The translations under genes were made by a program, and so were the position numbers. From Nocardia niigatensis NBRC 100131 (lineage in GTDB: Bacteria > Actinomycetota > Actinomycetes > Mycobacteriales > Mycobacteriaceae): a stretch of 64,000 bases of DNA. The notes under the pieces were generated by a model. The model ran no database searches, was not told the DNA's origin, and was given only the letters and a program-made list of their open reading frames with translations. Every line of letters starts with the position of its first letter. Position 1 is the first letter of the stretch. Shown here piece after piece: positions 45,857-53,845 of the stretch. The stretch spans positions 248,001-312,000 of the forward strand of contig NZ_BAGC01000041.1 in assembly GCF_000308655.1 (NCBI RefSeq), read 5' to 3'.

Positions 45857-46870
45857 ATGGAACTGGGGCTGACGACATTCGCCGAAACACACCCCGTCAG
45901 CGGGGACGGGCCGGTGCCGACCGCGGGCCGGCGGTTACGGCAGGTGGTCGAGGAGGCCGTGGCCACCGAGCAGGCCGGACTGGACGTGTACGGCGTCGGC
46001 GAGCATCACCGCAAGGACTTCGCCGCGTCCTCGCCGGCCGTCGTACTGGCGGCCATCGCGTCGCGGACCGAGCGGATCCAGCTGACCAGCGCGGTCACCG
46101 TGCTGAGCTCGGCCGACCCCGTCCGGGTGTACCAGGACTTCTCGACGCTCGACGGCCTCTCCGGCGGGCGGGCCGAATTGATGGCCGGGCGTGGATCGTT
46201 CATCGAGTCGTTCCCGCTCTTCGGCTACGACCTCAGCGACTACGACGAGCTCTTCGAGGAGAAACTCGCACTGCTGCTGAAGATCCGCGAGGAGGAGCCC
46301 GTCACCTGGGAGGGCAGGTTCCGCGCGCCGCTGACCGACGCGATCGTCTACCCGCGCACCGAGAACCGGCCGCTGCCGGTGTGGATCGCGGTGGGCGGCA
46401 GCCCCGAATCCGTCGTGCGCGCAGGACTTTTGGGCCTGCCGCTGGCCATCGCCATCATCGGCGGGCAGCCGGCCCGGTTCAAGCCGCTGGTCGATCTGTA
46501 CCACCGGGCGCTCGACGAGGGCGGGCACCAGCCGCAGCCGGTGGCCGTACACGCGCACGGGTACATCGCCGACACCGACAAGGAAGCGGTGGAGGACTTC
46601 TACGCCTCCTACGCGCGGGCCATGTCCGGAATCGGGCGCGAGCGCGGCTGGGGTCCGATGACCCGTCAGCAGTTCGACGCGCTGCGGTCGCAGAGCGGGT
46701 CGCTGTTCGTGGGCACGCCGGACTATGTCGCGGAGAAGATCGCCGACGTCCGCGACACCCTGGGGCTGGATCGGTTCATGCTGCACACCAGTGTGGGCAC
46801 GCTGCCGCACGAGAAGGTGCTGCACAATATCGAGCTGCTGGGCGCGAAAGTCGCTCCGCAGCTGGGTTGA
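45857..46870 (+). CDS. LLM-class flavin-dependent oxidoreductase
   Basis: A 337-residue TIM-barrel oxidoreductase: [20 protein letters not shown] at the start, [20 protein letters not shown] with the conserved EHH, and [19 protein letters not shown], typical of the 2I7G-like LLM subgroup. It uses FMN or F420; the substrate is unknown. ATG at 45857 follows GAGAGGGG. It converges with the GntR gene (9 bp between stops) and diverges from map. Confidence 0.88.
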   Translation: MELGLTTFAETHPVSGDGPVPTAGRRLRQVVEEAVATEQAGLDVYGVGEHHRKDFAASSPAVVLAAIASRTERIQLTSAVTVLSSADPVRVYQDFSTLDGLSGGRAELMAGRGSFIESFPLFGYDLSDYDELFEEKLALLLKIREEEPVTWEGRFRAPLTDAIVYPRTENRPLPVWIAVGGSPESVVRAGLLGLPLAIAIIGGQPARFKPLVDLYHRALDEGGHQPQPVAVHAHGYIADTDKEAVEDFYASYARAMSGIGRERGWGPMTRQQFDALRSQSGSLFVGTPDYVAEKIADVRDTLGLDRFMLHTSVGTLPHEKVLHNIELLGAKVAPQLG

Positions 46871-46879
46871 TCGGCAAAC

Positions 46880-47674
46880 TCAGGAGTCGCCGAGCTTGGC
46901 CTGGAAGGCGATCCGGTCGCCGCGGTAGAGCGAGCGCACGCGTTCGATCGGCACGCCTTCCCCATCGACGCTACGGCGGTGCAGCAGCAGCATCGGCAGG
47001 GCCGTCGTGCATTCCAGCAAGGCGGCCTCGCGCGGTGAGGCCAGCACGGTTTCGATGCGCTCGGTGGCGGTCGCATAGACGATGCCCATGTCACGGGTGG
47101 CCGCGTAGAGCGATGTCTCCGGATTGTAGAACTCGCGCAGGACCGCGAAGCGGCCCAACGGCATCCAGGTGCTCTCCAGGCCGATGCGCTCCCCGTCGGC
47201 GAGCAGGATGCGCTCCAGATGCATGACCGGCGTGCCGGATTCGAGGGCCAGGTCCCGGGCGGTGTCCGCGTCCGCCGGGATATCGGTCCATTCCACGAGC
47301 AGGCGGCCCGGCTTGCGGCCGAACTTGATCGCGCCCTCGGTGTAGGAGCGCAGGGACAGCGGCTGCACCATCTTCGGACGCGAGACCACGGTGCCGCGGC
47401 CCTGCCGGCGAATGCGGCCCTCCACCAATAGTTCTCGCACGGCCTGGCGCACGGTTTCCCGCGCGACGCCGCAGCGCAGGGCCAGTTCACGTTCCGAGGG
47501 CAGCGGGTCGCCCTCGGAGAGTTCGGTGAGCAGCGCCTCCAGTTCCGCGCGCACGCGGTACGACTTCGGAATGCGCGCGTTCGGCGCGGAATCGGTTCCG
47601 GCGCCGGGGATTTCACCCGGCTGACGGCCTGTTCCCACCTGGTCTTCCACCCCGGCAGCCTCCCTCGTGTTCAT
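46880..47674 (-). CDS. GntR/HutC-type regulator with UTRA domain
   Basis: A 264-residue regulator. The winged helix is at about residues 38-100 (LPSERELALRCGVARETVRQ, then AVRELLVEGRIRRQGRGTVV); the UTRA ligand domain follows (RILLADGERIGLESTWMPLG). The first 35 residues are low-complexity. HutC-group regulators bind GTnTAnAC-like palindromes and respond to small metabolites; PhnF relatives respond to phosphonates. Divergent from the FAD oxidoreductase of the aminophosphonate operon with two operators in between, so it almost surely controls that operon. Confidence 0.9.
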   Translation of the reverse strand: MNTREAAGVEDQVGTGRQPGEIPGAGTDSAPNARIPKSYRVRAELEALLTELSEGDPLPSERELALRCGVARETVRQAVRELLVEGRIRRQGRGTVVSRPKMVQPLSLRSYTEGAIKFGRKPGRLLVEWTDIPADADTARDLALESGTPVMHLERILLADGERIGLESTWMPLGRFAVLREFYNPETSLYAATRDMGIVYATATERIETVLASPREAALLECTTALPMLLLHRRSVDGEGVPIERVRSLYRGDRIAFQAKLGDS

Positions 47675-47692
47675 GGCTCCAGCCTACACAAG

Positions 47693-47708
47693 ATTGGTCT
47701 ATACCAAT
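47693..47708. promoter_or_regulatory. GntR operator 1: ATTGGTCTATACCAAT
   Basis: A 16-bp palindrome (arms ATTGGT/ACCAAT around CTAT) containing GGTCTATACC, which fits the HutC-subfamily GTnTAnAC pattern. It is 19 bp upstream of the GntR ATG, so binding would repress the regulator's own promoter. Confidence 0.75.
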
Positions 47709-47742
47709 TATTAACCTGCCGTTTCCACGCGAAACACTCGTG

Positions 47743-47752
47743 GGTCTAGACC
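47743..47752. promoter_or_regulatory. GntR operator 2: GGTCTAGACC
   Basis: A perfect 10-bp palindrome GGTCTAGACC, 20 bp upstream of the FAD oxidoreductase ATG. It shares its core with operator 1 and is centred 47 bp from it. It is the likely site for repression of the aminophosphonate operon. Confidence 0.75.
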
Positions 47753-47771
47753 ATTGCTCAGGATGAGTCCC

Positions 47772-48887
47772 ATGCGATTGGTCATCATCGGCGGAGGGAT
47801 CCTCGGTACCGCCCACGCTCTCGCCGCCATCCGGCGCGGCCACGACGTCATTCACCTGGAACGGGAGGTCGAGGCGCGCGGTGCGACAGTGCGCAACTTC
47901 GGTCTGGTCTGGGTGTCGGGACGCAGCGCGAACGAACTCGAGCTCACGCTGCGCTCGCGGCAGCTGTGGGAGGAGATCGGCGGTAAGGTGCCGGGCGTCG
48001 GCTTCCGGCCCGCCGGCTCGATCACCCTGGTCCGCAGCGAGAACGAGCTCGCCGTGGCCGAGGCCGCCATGGCCGGCCCGTCAGCCGCCGAGCGCGGTTT
48101 CGAGCTGCTCGACGTCGACCAGGTGCGGACGCTGAACCCCGCGCTGCGCGGCAAGTTCCTTGCGGGCCTGCATTGTACGGCCGATGCCGCCGTGGAATCC
48201 CGGCAGGCGCTGCCCGCGCTGCGCCGCTATCTGGAGGCCACCGATCGGTACGCCTTCTTCGCCGGCACCGAGGCCCGCGCCGTCACCGGCACCACCGTGA
48301 TCGACGACCGCGGCCGCCGCCACGAGGGCGATCTGGTGCTGGTCTGCCCGGGCGCCGCCCACTCCGGCCTGACCCGCGAACTGGTGGGCGACCTCCCGGT
48401 ACGCCGGGTGCGGCTGCAGATGATGCAGACCGCGCCCCTGGGCGAGCCGCTCACCACCGCCATCGCCGACGGCGACAGCTTCCGCTACTACCCGGCCTTC
48501 GCGGGACCGGAGCTGGACCGGCTCAATCGCGAAGAGGCGCAGCCGTTCACAGCCGCCCAGCACAAGATGCAGCTGCTGGCCGTGCAGCGCCTGCACGGCG
48601 GGCTCACCATCGGCGACACCCACGAGTACGACGAGCCGTTCGCCTTCGACGTGGACGAGGCGCCCTACGAGCACCTCACCGGCGTGATGGAGGAGTTGCT
48701 GGGCCGCAAGCTGCCGCCGATCGTGCGGCGCTGGGCGGGCGTGTACAGCCAGTCCATCGATCCGGGGGCCATCGTCACCCGCGCGCAGGCCGCCGACGGC
48801 GTCTGGGTCGTCACCGGGCCGGGCGGGCGCGGCATGACGCTGGGCCCCGCGCTCGGCGAAGAGACCGCCGATCTCCTCAACCTCTGA
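47772..48887 (+). CDS. FAD-dependent oxidoreductase, HpnW-like (TIGR03364 type)
   Basis: A 371-residue DAO-type flavoprotein: LVIIGGGILGTAHALAAIRR is the FAD loop, RGATVRNFGLVWVSGR is the subgroup signature, and VYSQSIDPGAIVTRAQAADG and GPGGRGMTLGPALGEETADL close the fold. Members are found beside aminoethylphosphonate transporters and phosphonatases and are thought to oxidise the amine (or an N-methylated form) to phosphonoacetaldehyde. ATG at 47772, with an alternative at 47763. First gene of the operon. Confidence 0.88.
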   Translation: MRLVIIGGGILGTAHALAAIRRGHDVIHLEREVEARGATVRNFGLVWVSGRSANELELTLRSRQLWEEIGGKVPGVGFRPAGSITLVRSENELAVAEAAMAGPSAAERGFELLDVDQVRTLNPALRGKFLAGLHCTADAAVESRQALPALRRYLEATDRYAFFAGTEARAVTGTTVIDDRGRRHEGDLVLVCPGAAHSGLTRELVGDLPVRRVRLQMMQTAPLGEPLTTAIADGDSFRYYPAFAGPELDRLNREEAQPFTAAQHKMQLLAVQRLHGGLTIGDTHEYDEPFAFDVDEAPYEHLTGVMEELLGRKLPPIVRRWAGVYSQSIDPGAIVTRAQAADGVWVVTGPGGRGMTLGPALGEETADLLNL

Positions 48888-48906
48888 GACCTACGAAGGA
48901 ATCACT

Positions 48907-49599
48907 GTGTCCGACAAGCAGATCGAACTCGCCGTGCTGGACATGGCCGGCACCACCGTCGAGGACGACGGGCTGGTCATCCGGTCCTTCGAACGCGCCG
49001 CCACCGCCGCGGGCATTCCCGAGCAGGGGCCCGAACGCGAGGCCGCCCGGCAGTACGTCATCGACACCATGGGCCAGTCCAAGATCATGGTCTTCCGCGC
49101 GCTGACCGACGGCGACGAGGAACGGGCGCGGGCCGGCAACGCGGCGTTCGAGACCGCCTACGCCGAACTCGTTGCCGAATCCGGAGTAACGCCGATTCCC
49201 GGTGCCGCCGAAGCCATTACGGCGCTGCGGGCCGCCGGGATCAAGGTGGCGCTGACCACCGGATTCAGCCGTGAGACCCAGGACAGGCTGCTCACCGCGC
49301 TGGGCTGGACCGAGATCGCGGACCTGACCCTCGCACCCTCCGAGGCCGGCCGTGGCCGCCCCTACCCCGACATGGTGCTCACCGCGCTGCTGCGGCTCGG
49401 GGCCGAGGCCGTGGATCGCGTTGCGGTGCTGGGCGATACGACCAGCGACATCGCCACCGGGCTGGCCGCGGGCGCGCGCATCGTCGCGGGCACGCTGACC
49501 GGCGCGCACGACGAGGACCAGCTGCGGGCCGCCGGCGCGACCCATGTGGTGCCCTCCGTCACCGAGTTCGCGCAACTCCTGCTGGCCGAGCGCGGCTAG
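48907..49599 (+). CDS. Phosphonatase-like HAD hydrolase (PhnX-like)
   Basis: A 230-residue HAD hydrolase. The nucleophile region VLDMAGTTVEDDG (D12, A14) matches phosphonoacetaldehyde hydrolase, and DTMGQSKIMVFRAL places K59 where PhnX has the Schiff-base lysine in its cap. VAVLGDTTSDIATGLAAGA holds the metal Asp residues. The expected reaction is phosphonoacetaldehyde to acetaldehyde plus phosphate, using the aldehyde made by the upstream flavoprotein (19 bp away). GTG at 48907. It is shorter than classical PhnX (about 270 aa). A hairpin follows. Confidence 0.87.
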   Translation: MSDKQIELAVLDMAGTTVEDDGLVIRSFERAATAAGIPEQGPEREAARQYVIDTMGQSKIMVFRALTDGDEERARAGNAAFETAYAELVAESGVTPIPGAAEAITALRAAGIKVALTTGFSRETQDRLLTALGWTEIADLTLAPSEAGRGRPYPDMVLTALLRLGAEAVDRVAVLGDTTSDIATGLAAGARIVAGTLTGAHDEDQLRAAGATHVVPSVTEFAQLLLAERG

Positions 49600-49604
49600 A
49601 GAAT

Positions 49605-49640
49605 TCCGCCGCCCGGACGCGCCTTGCCCCGGGCGGCGGA
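49605..49640 (+). terminator. Intra-operon hairpin
   Basis: TCCGCCGCCCGG (49605-49616) and CCGGGCGGCGGA (49629-49640) are perfectly complementary over 12 bp. It lies between the hydrolase stop and the binding-protein start at 49699. Because all genes run the same way it may partially terminate or stabilise the message, setting enzyme and transporter levels apart. Confidence 0.75.
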
Positions 49641-49698
49641 GTACCCCCAACCAGTTCCTCCGAGCCGTCCCGTCCCCGAACTGAAAGTTGCAGTCACC

Positions 49699-50769
49699 GT
49701 GCGTAATTCGACCAACCGCCTCGCACGCACCATCGCCCGCACCGCCCTGATCCTGACCTCCGCCACCGCGGTCGCCTTCAGCCTCACCGCCTGCGGCGGC
49801 ACCGGCAGCGACTCCGGCGGCGGCAAGACGGTCACCGTCTACTCCGCCGATGGCGTCGGCGACTGGTACAAGACCCAGTTCGCGAAGTTCAAGGACCAGA
49901 CCGGCATCGCGGTCAACCTGGTCGAGGCCGGGTCCGGCGAGGTCGTCAGCCGCGTCGAGAAGGAACAGTCCAACCCGCAGGCCGACGTGGTCGTGACGCT
50001 GCCGCCATTCATGCAGAAGGCCGACCAGTCCGGGCTGCTGCAGGCCAGCGGCGTCGACACCGCGGCCATCGCGGCCGACGAGAAGGACGCCGGCGGCAAA
50101 TGGGTGACTCTCGCGGGCAACTACCTGTGCTTCATCGCCAACCCCTCCGTCGACTCGTCCAAGCTGACCTGGGACGACCTGCTCAAGCCCGACTACAAGG
50201 GCAAGATCCAGTACTCGACGCCAGGCGAGGCCGGTGACGGCACCGCCGTGCTCGTGCTGCTGCAGCAGCTGATGGGCAGGCAAGGCGCGCTCGACTACCT
50301 GGGCAAGCTGCAGGGCAACAATGTCGGCCCGTCCTCCTCCACCGGCAAGCTGCAGGCCAAGGTCGACAAGGGCGAGATCCTGCTGGCCAACGGCGACGTG
50401 CAGATGAACCTGGCCACCGTGAAGGAGAAGGGTTCCAAGTTCAACGTCTTCTTCCCGGCCACCGCCGACGGCAAGCGGTCCACCGTCGCGCTGCCCTACC
50501 TGATGGGTCTGGCCAAGGGTGCGCCGCACTCGGACGCGGGCAAGAAGCTCATGGAGTTCCTGCTCTCGGCCGACGCGCAGAAGACCCTGCCCGACGCCTA
50601 CGCGGTGCCGGCCAGGCAGGACCTGAAGGACGCCGCGCCGTCGACCCCGGGCACCACCTCCCCGGCCCAGGTCGTGAAGGGCATCGAGATCGTGCACCCC
50701 GACTGGACCGCCGTACTCAACGGTCTCGACGCCGACCTCACCGCCTACAAGAAGGTCACCGGTAGCTGA
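49699..50769 (+). CDS. Aminoethylphosphonate-type ABC substrate-binding lipoprotein
   Basis: A 356-residue lipoprotein. The signal peptide ends in a lipobox LTAC with the lipidated Cys at residue 32. The mature part is an Fe/thiamine/AEP-type extracellular binding protein of the PotD-like fold (VTVYSADGVGDWYKTQFAKF, SPSDADG-type hinge absent but YKGKIQYSTPGEAGDGTAVL present). It should bind the aminophosphonate outside the membrane for the ATPase and permeases that follow. GTG at 49699 gives a normal signal peptide; the longer frame is non-coding in character. Confidence 0.87.
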   Translation: MRNSTNRLARTIARTALILTSATAVAFSLTACGGTGSDSGGGKTVTVYSADGVGDWYKTQFAKFKDQTGIAVNLVEAGSGEVVSRVEKEQSNPQADVVVTLPPFMQKADQSGLLQASGVDTAAIAADEKDAGGKWVTLAGNYLCFIANPSVDSSKLTWDDLLKPDYKGKIQYSTPGEAGDGTAVLVLLQQLMGRQGALDYLGKLQGNNVGPSSSTGKLQAKVDKGEILLANGDVQMNLATVKEKGSKFNVFFPATADGKRSTVALPYLMGLAKGAPHSDAGKKLMEFLLSADAQKTLPDAYAVPARQDLKDAAPSTPGTTSPAQVVKGIEIVHPDWTAVLNGLDADLTAYKKVTGS

Positions 50770-50798
50770 CCGCCGGTAGCCGATAAGGAGCAGCAGCC

Positions 50799-51983
50799 AT
50801 GTCCTCCGCGTTGACGACATCCACGGTGGTCACCGACACCACCGCCGAACCGGCCATCGTGTTCGACCGGGTCGGGGTCACCTACGGCCGCGGCCGGAAA
50901 ACCACTGTGGCACTGGCCGATTTCAACCTGCGCGTCGCCGCGGGGGAAACCGTGGCGCTGCTCGGACCCAGCGGTTCCGGCAAGTCCACCGCGCTCAAGG
51001 CACTGGCCGGATTCGTCCGGCCGACCTCGGGCGCGGTGCGGCTGGCCGGCCGCGACGTCACCGACCTCTCCCCCGCCAAACGCGGCATCGGAGTGGTGGT
51101 GCAGTCCTACGCACTGTTTCCGCACATGCGGGTCCGCGACAATGTGGCCTTCGGGCTGAAGGCACATCGGGTGCCGCGCAACGAGATCGGGGCTCGGGTG
51201 ACCGAGGCCCTCGACATGGTCGGCATGGGCGAGTACGCCACCCGGCTGCCGCGCGAGCTGTCCGGCGGGCAGCAGCAGCGCGTCGCCATCGCGCGGGCGC
51301 TCGCCATCCGGCCCCGGGTACTGCTGCTCGACGAGCCGCTCGCCGCACTCGACGCGCAGCTGCGTCAGAACATGCTCGGGGAACTGCAGCAGCTGCGAAA
51401 GGCGTTGCCGGACACGGCGATGCTGTACGTGACCCACGACCAGTCCGAGGCGCTGGCGCTCGCGGACCGCATCGCGGTCATGCGCGACGCGCGGCTGGTC
51501 GACATCGACACCGCGCACAAGCTGTGGCAGCAGCCCGCCACCGAATTCACCGCCTCCTTCCTGGGCGGCGCGAACCTGCTGGCCTGCAAGGTCGAACACG
51601 TCTCCGGCACGGCCGCGCTGGTGACCGTCGGCGAGCACACGCTGCGCGCCGACGCGCCGCCGCCTGGAGTCGGACGGCCGGACTGGGCGCCGCACGCCGA
51701 CGCGCAGCTGTGCGTGCGGCCGCACACCGTCCGCGTCGTGGCGCTCACCGAGCGGGATGCGCTGCGCGCCACCGTGATCACCAGCGTGTGGAGGGGCGCC
51801 TCCACCCGCCTGCACCTCGATGTCGAAGGCATCCCCGCCGAACTCGCCGCGGATGTGCTGGGCCACAACGACATCACGCCCGGCGGCCGCGTCGGCGTCC
51901 GCTTCGCGGACCCGGCCGGTGTGCTCATCCCGCCGGGTATCGGAACGGCGGCGGCCGCTGATTCCCCCGAGGTGCGGGCATGA
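50799..51983 (+). CDS. ABC transporter ATP-binding protein (PhnT/PotA-like)
   Basis: A 394-residue ATPase: Walker A ALLGPSGSGKSTALKALAG (residues about 50-68), Q-loop VVQSYALFPHM, signature LSGGQQQRVAIARAL, Walker B VLLLDEPLAALD and a C-terminal TOBE domain (about 265-385). This is the PotA/CysA/PhnT layout. ATG at 50799 follows ATAAGGAG. It energises uptake of the aminophosphonate. Its stop overlaps the next start (ATGA). Confidence 0.92.
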   Translation: MSSALTTSTVVTDTTAEPAIVFDRVGVTYGRGRKTTVALADFNLRVAAGETVALLGPSGSGKSTALKALAGFVRPTSGAVRLAGRDVTDLSPAKRGIGVVVQSYALFPHMRVRDNVAFGLKAHRVPRNEIGARVTEALDMVGMGEYATRLPRELSGGQQQRVAIARALAIRPRVLLLDEPLAALDAQLRQNMLGELQQLRKALPDTAMLYVTHDQSEALALADRIAVMRDARLVDIDTAHKLWQQPATEFTASFLGGANLLACKVEHVSGTAALVTVGEHTLRADAPPPGVGRPDWAPHADAQLCVRPHTVRVVALTERDALRATVITSVWRGASTRLHLDVEGIPAELAADVLGHNDITPGGRVGVRFADPAGVLIPPGIGTAAAADSPEVRA

Positions 51984-52873
51984 CCGCGCTGCTCGAATCT
52001 CCTTCCGCGCCGCCGGCTCCCGAGCTACGGGAGCCGGGGCGGTCGTGGCGCCCGGTGCTGTGGACGCTGCCGCCGCTGCTGGTAGTGCTGCTGATCGCGG
52101 TGTACCCGATCGCACGGGTGCTGCTGGAGTCGACCGAGACCAAATCCGGGCGGGGCTGGGACACCTGGTCGAAGGTGCTGGCCGAGCAGTCGTTCCGGAA
52201 TGCGTTGTGGCGCACCGTGAGCATCGCGGTCAGCTCGACCATCGGATGCCTGATCCTCGGCACGTTCCTCGCCATCGTGCTGGCGTTCGTGCCGTTTCCC
52301 GGATCGCAGCCGGTGGGGCGGCTCATCGACTCGGTGCTGACACTGCCGTCCTTCCTTGTGACGCTTGCCTTCACGTTCCTGTACGGCACTGCGGGCGCGG
52401 TCAACGCGCTCATCAACCGGATCACCGGGGGCCGGGAGCCGGTGCTGAACTTCCTCAGCACGCCGTGGGGCGTGATCCTCGCCGAGGTCACCTTCTTCAC
52501 CCCGTTCGTGGTGCGGCCGCTGCTGGCCGGCTTCGCGCAGCTGCCGCGGGAACATCTCGACGTGGCGTCCAGTCTCGGGGCCTCGCCATGGCGGGTGCTG
52601 CGCCAGATCGTGCTGCCCGAGGCGTGGCCCGCGCTCGCGGCCGGCGGCAGTCTCGTGCTGCTGCTGACGCTCAACGAGTTCGGCATCGTGCTGTTCACCG
52701 GGGCCAAGGGCGTCATCACGCTGCCCGCGCTGATCTATACGCGCGGCATCGTCACCTTCGATCTGCCGGGGGCGGCGGTGCTGGCCTCGGTGCAGGTGCT
52801 GCTGTCGCTGAGCCTCTACCTCGGATACCGACTGCTGTTCGCGCGCCTGCTCGGCGCGCGGAAGGAGAGCTGA
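51980..52873 (+). CDS. ABC transporter permease (first)
   Basis: A 297-residue permease with six predicted helices and the EAA loop (EHLDVASSLGASPWRVLRQI, then VLPEAWPALAAG). It begins PVLWTLPPLLVVLLIAVYPI. One of the two membrane subunits of the PhnU/PhnV type. The ATG at 51980 overlaps the ATPase stop by four bases, so they are translationally coupled; the second permease starts four bases after its stop. Confidence 0.92.
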   Translation: MTALLESPSAPPAPELREPGRSWRPVLWTLPPLLVVLLIAVYPIARVLLESTETKSGRGWDTWSKVLAEQSFRNALWRTVSIAVSSTIGCLILGTFLAIVLAFVPFPGSQPVGRLIDSVLTLPSFLVTLAFTFLYGTAGAVNALINRITGGREPVLNFLSTPWGVILAEVTFFTPFVVRPLLAGFAQLPREHLDVASSLGASPWRVLRQIVLPEAWPALAAGGSLVLLLTLNEFGIVLFTGAKGVITLPALIYTRGIVTFDLPGAAVLASVQVLLSLSLYLGYRLLFARLLGARKES

Positions 52874-52876
52874 CCC

Positions 52877-53674
52877 ATGCTGGTGTGGACGCGTCGCGGC
52901 CGGGCCGCGGTGCTCGCGGTCTTCGGGATCGTCGTCACCGTGGTGTTCGTCGCGCCCATCGCGACCGTGGTGGCCGCCGCGCTGGCCGGGGGCTGGACCG
53001 GGCCGCTGCCCTCGAACCTCGGATTCGCCAACTTCTCCCGGGCGCTGTCGGGCGAGCAGGCCGCGAGCCTGTCGGTGAGCCTGCAGACCGCGCTCCTGGC
53101 CGGGCTGCTGTCGCTGGTGCTGGGCACGTGGGCGGCGCTCGCCTCGGTCGAAGCGCCCGCGTGGCTGCGGCGTCTCACCGACGCGATGTTCCACGTGCCG
53201 GTCGCGGTGCCGTCGGTGGCGATCGGACTGGGTGTGCTCATCACCTTCAACGAGCGGCCGCTGCTGCTCGGCGGGACCAAATGGATTGTGATCCTGGCGC
53301 ATACGGTGCTGGTGCTGGCCTACGCCTTCAGCGGGGTCTGCGCGGCACTCGACCGGCTCGACCCGGGATACCGGCAGGCCGCCGAATCGCTCGGCGCCGG
53401 ACCGGCGCGGGTCCTGTTCCGGATCACGCTGCCGCTGCTGCTGCCCGCGCTCGGCGCGGCGGCGGGGCTGGCCATCGCCCTGTCCATGGGTGAGCTCGGG
53501 GCGACCATCATGGTCTACCCCGCCACCTGGAAAACCCTGCCGGTGGCCATCTTCGCGGCCACCGACCGCGGCGCGGTCTTCGACGCCGCGGCCGGTACCA
53601 CGCTGCTGGTGCTGGTCACCCTCCTCGCCCTGGTCATCCTGGGCCGCTTGAAAGGTCGTGCGGCGCTGCGCTGA
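52877..53674 (+). CDS. ABC transporter permease (second)
   Basis: A 265-residue permease with six helices; the EAA motif reads YRQAAESLGAGPARVLFRIT, then LPLLLPALGAAAG. It ends LGRLKGRAALR. Second membrane subunit of the aminophosphonate importer and last gene of the operon; a 13-bp-arm hairpin follows 31 bp later. Confidence 0.92.
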   Translation: MLVWTRRGRAAVLAVFGIVVTVVFVAPIATVVAAALAGGWTGPLPSNLGFANFSRALSGEQAASLSVSLQTALLAGLLSLVLGTWAALASVEAPAWLRRLTDAMFHVPVAVPSVAIGLGVLITFNERPLLLGGTKWIVILAHTVLVLAYAFSGVCAALDRLDPGYRQAAESLGAGPARVLFRITLPLLLPALGAAAGLAIALSMGELGATIMVYPATWKTLPVAIFAATDRGAVFDAAAGTTLLVLVTLLALVILGRLKGRAALR

Positions 53675-53704
53675 CTGCCGGGTCAGCTTTCGGTCGACCG
53701 CGCC

Positions 53705-53742
53705 ACACCGCTGACCGCTGATGAGGGGACGGTCAGCGGTGT
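53705..53742 (+). terminator. Hairpin ending the aminophosphonate operon
   Basis: ACACCGCTGACCG (53705-53717) pairs perfectly with CGGTCAGCGGTGT (53730-53742) over 13 bp with a 12-base loop, 31 bases after the permease stop. It is followed by TCTTGCGTTT. Confidence 0.82.
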
Positions 53743-53845
53743 CTTGCGTTTATCCACGGGCGTGGCGGACAGTGGAACCGATATGCTCGCCGCATTGTCG
53801 GGTTCGTAAGGGTTTCGAGGTAACTGTTCGGGCGGGGGAAGTTCG

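Noticed and set aside
48877..50820. 647-codon minus-strand frame
   Set aside because: Antisense to the phosphonatase-like and binding-protein genes.
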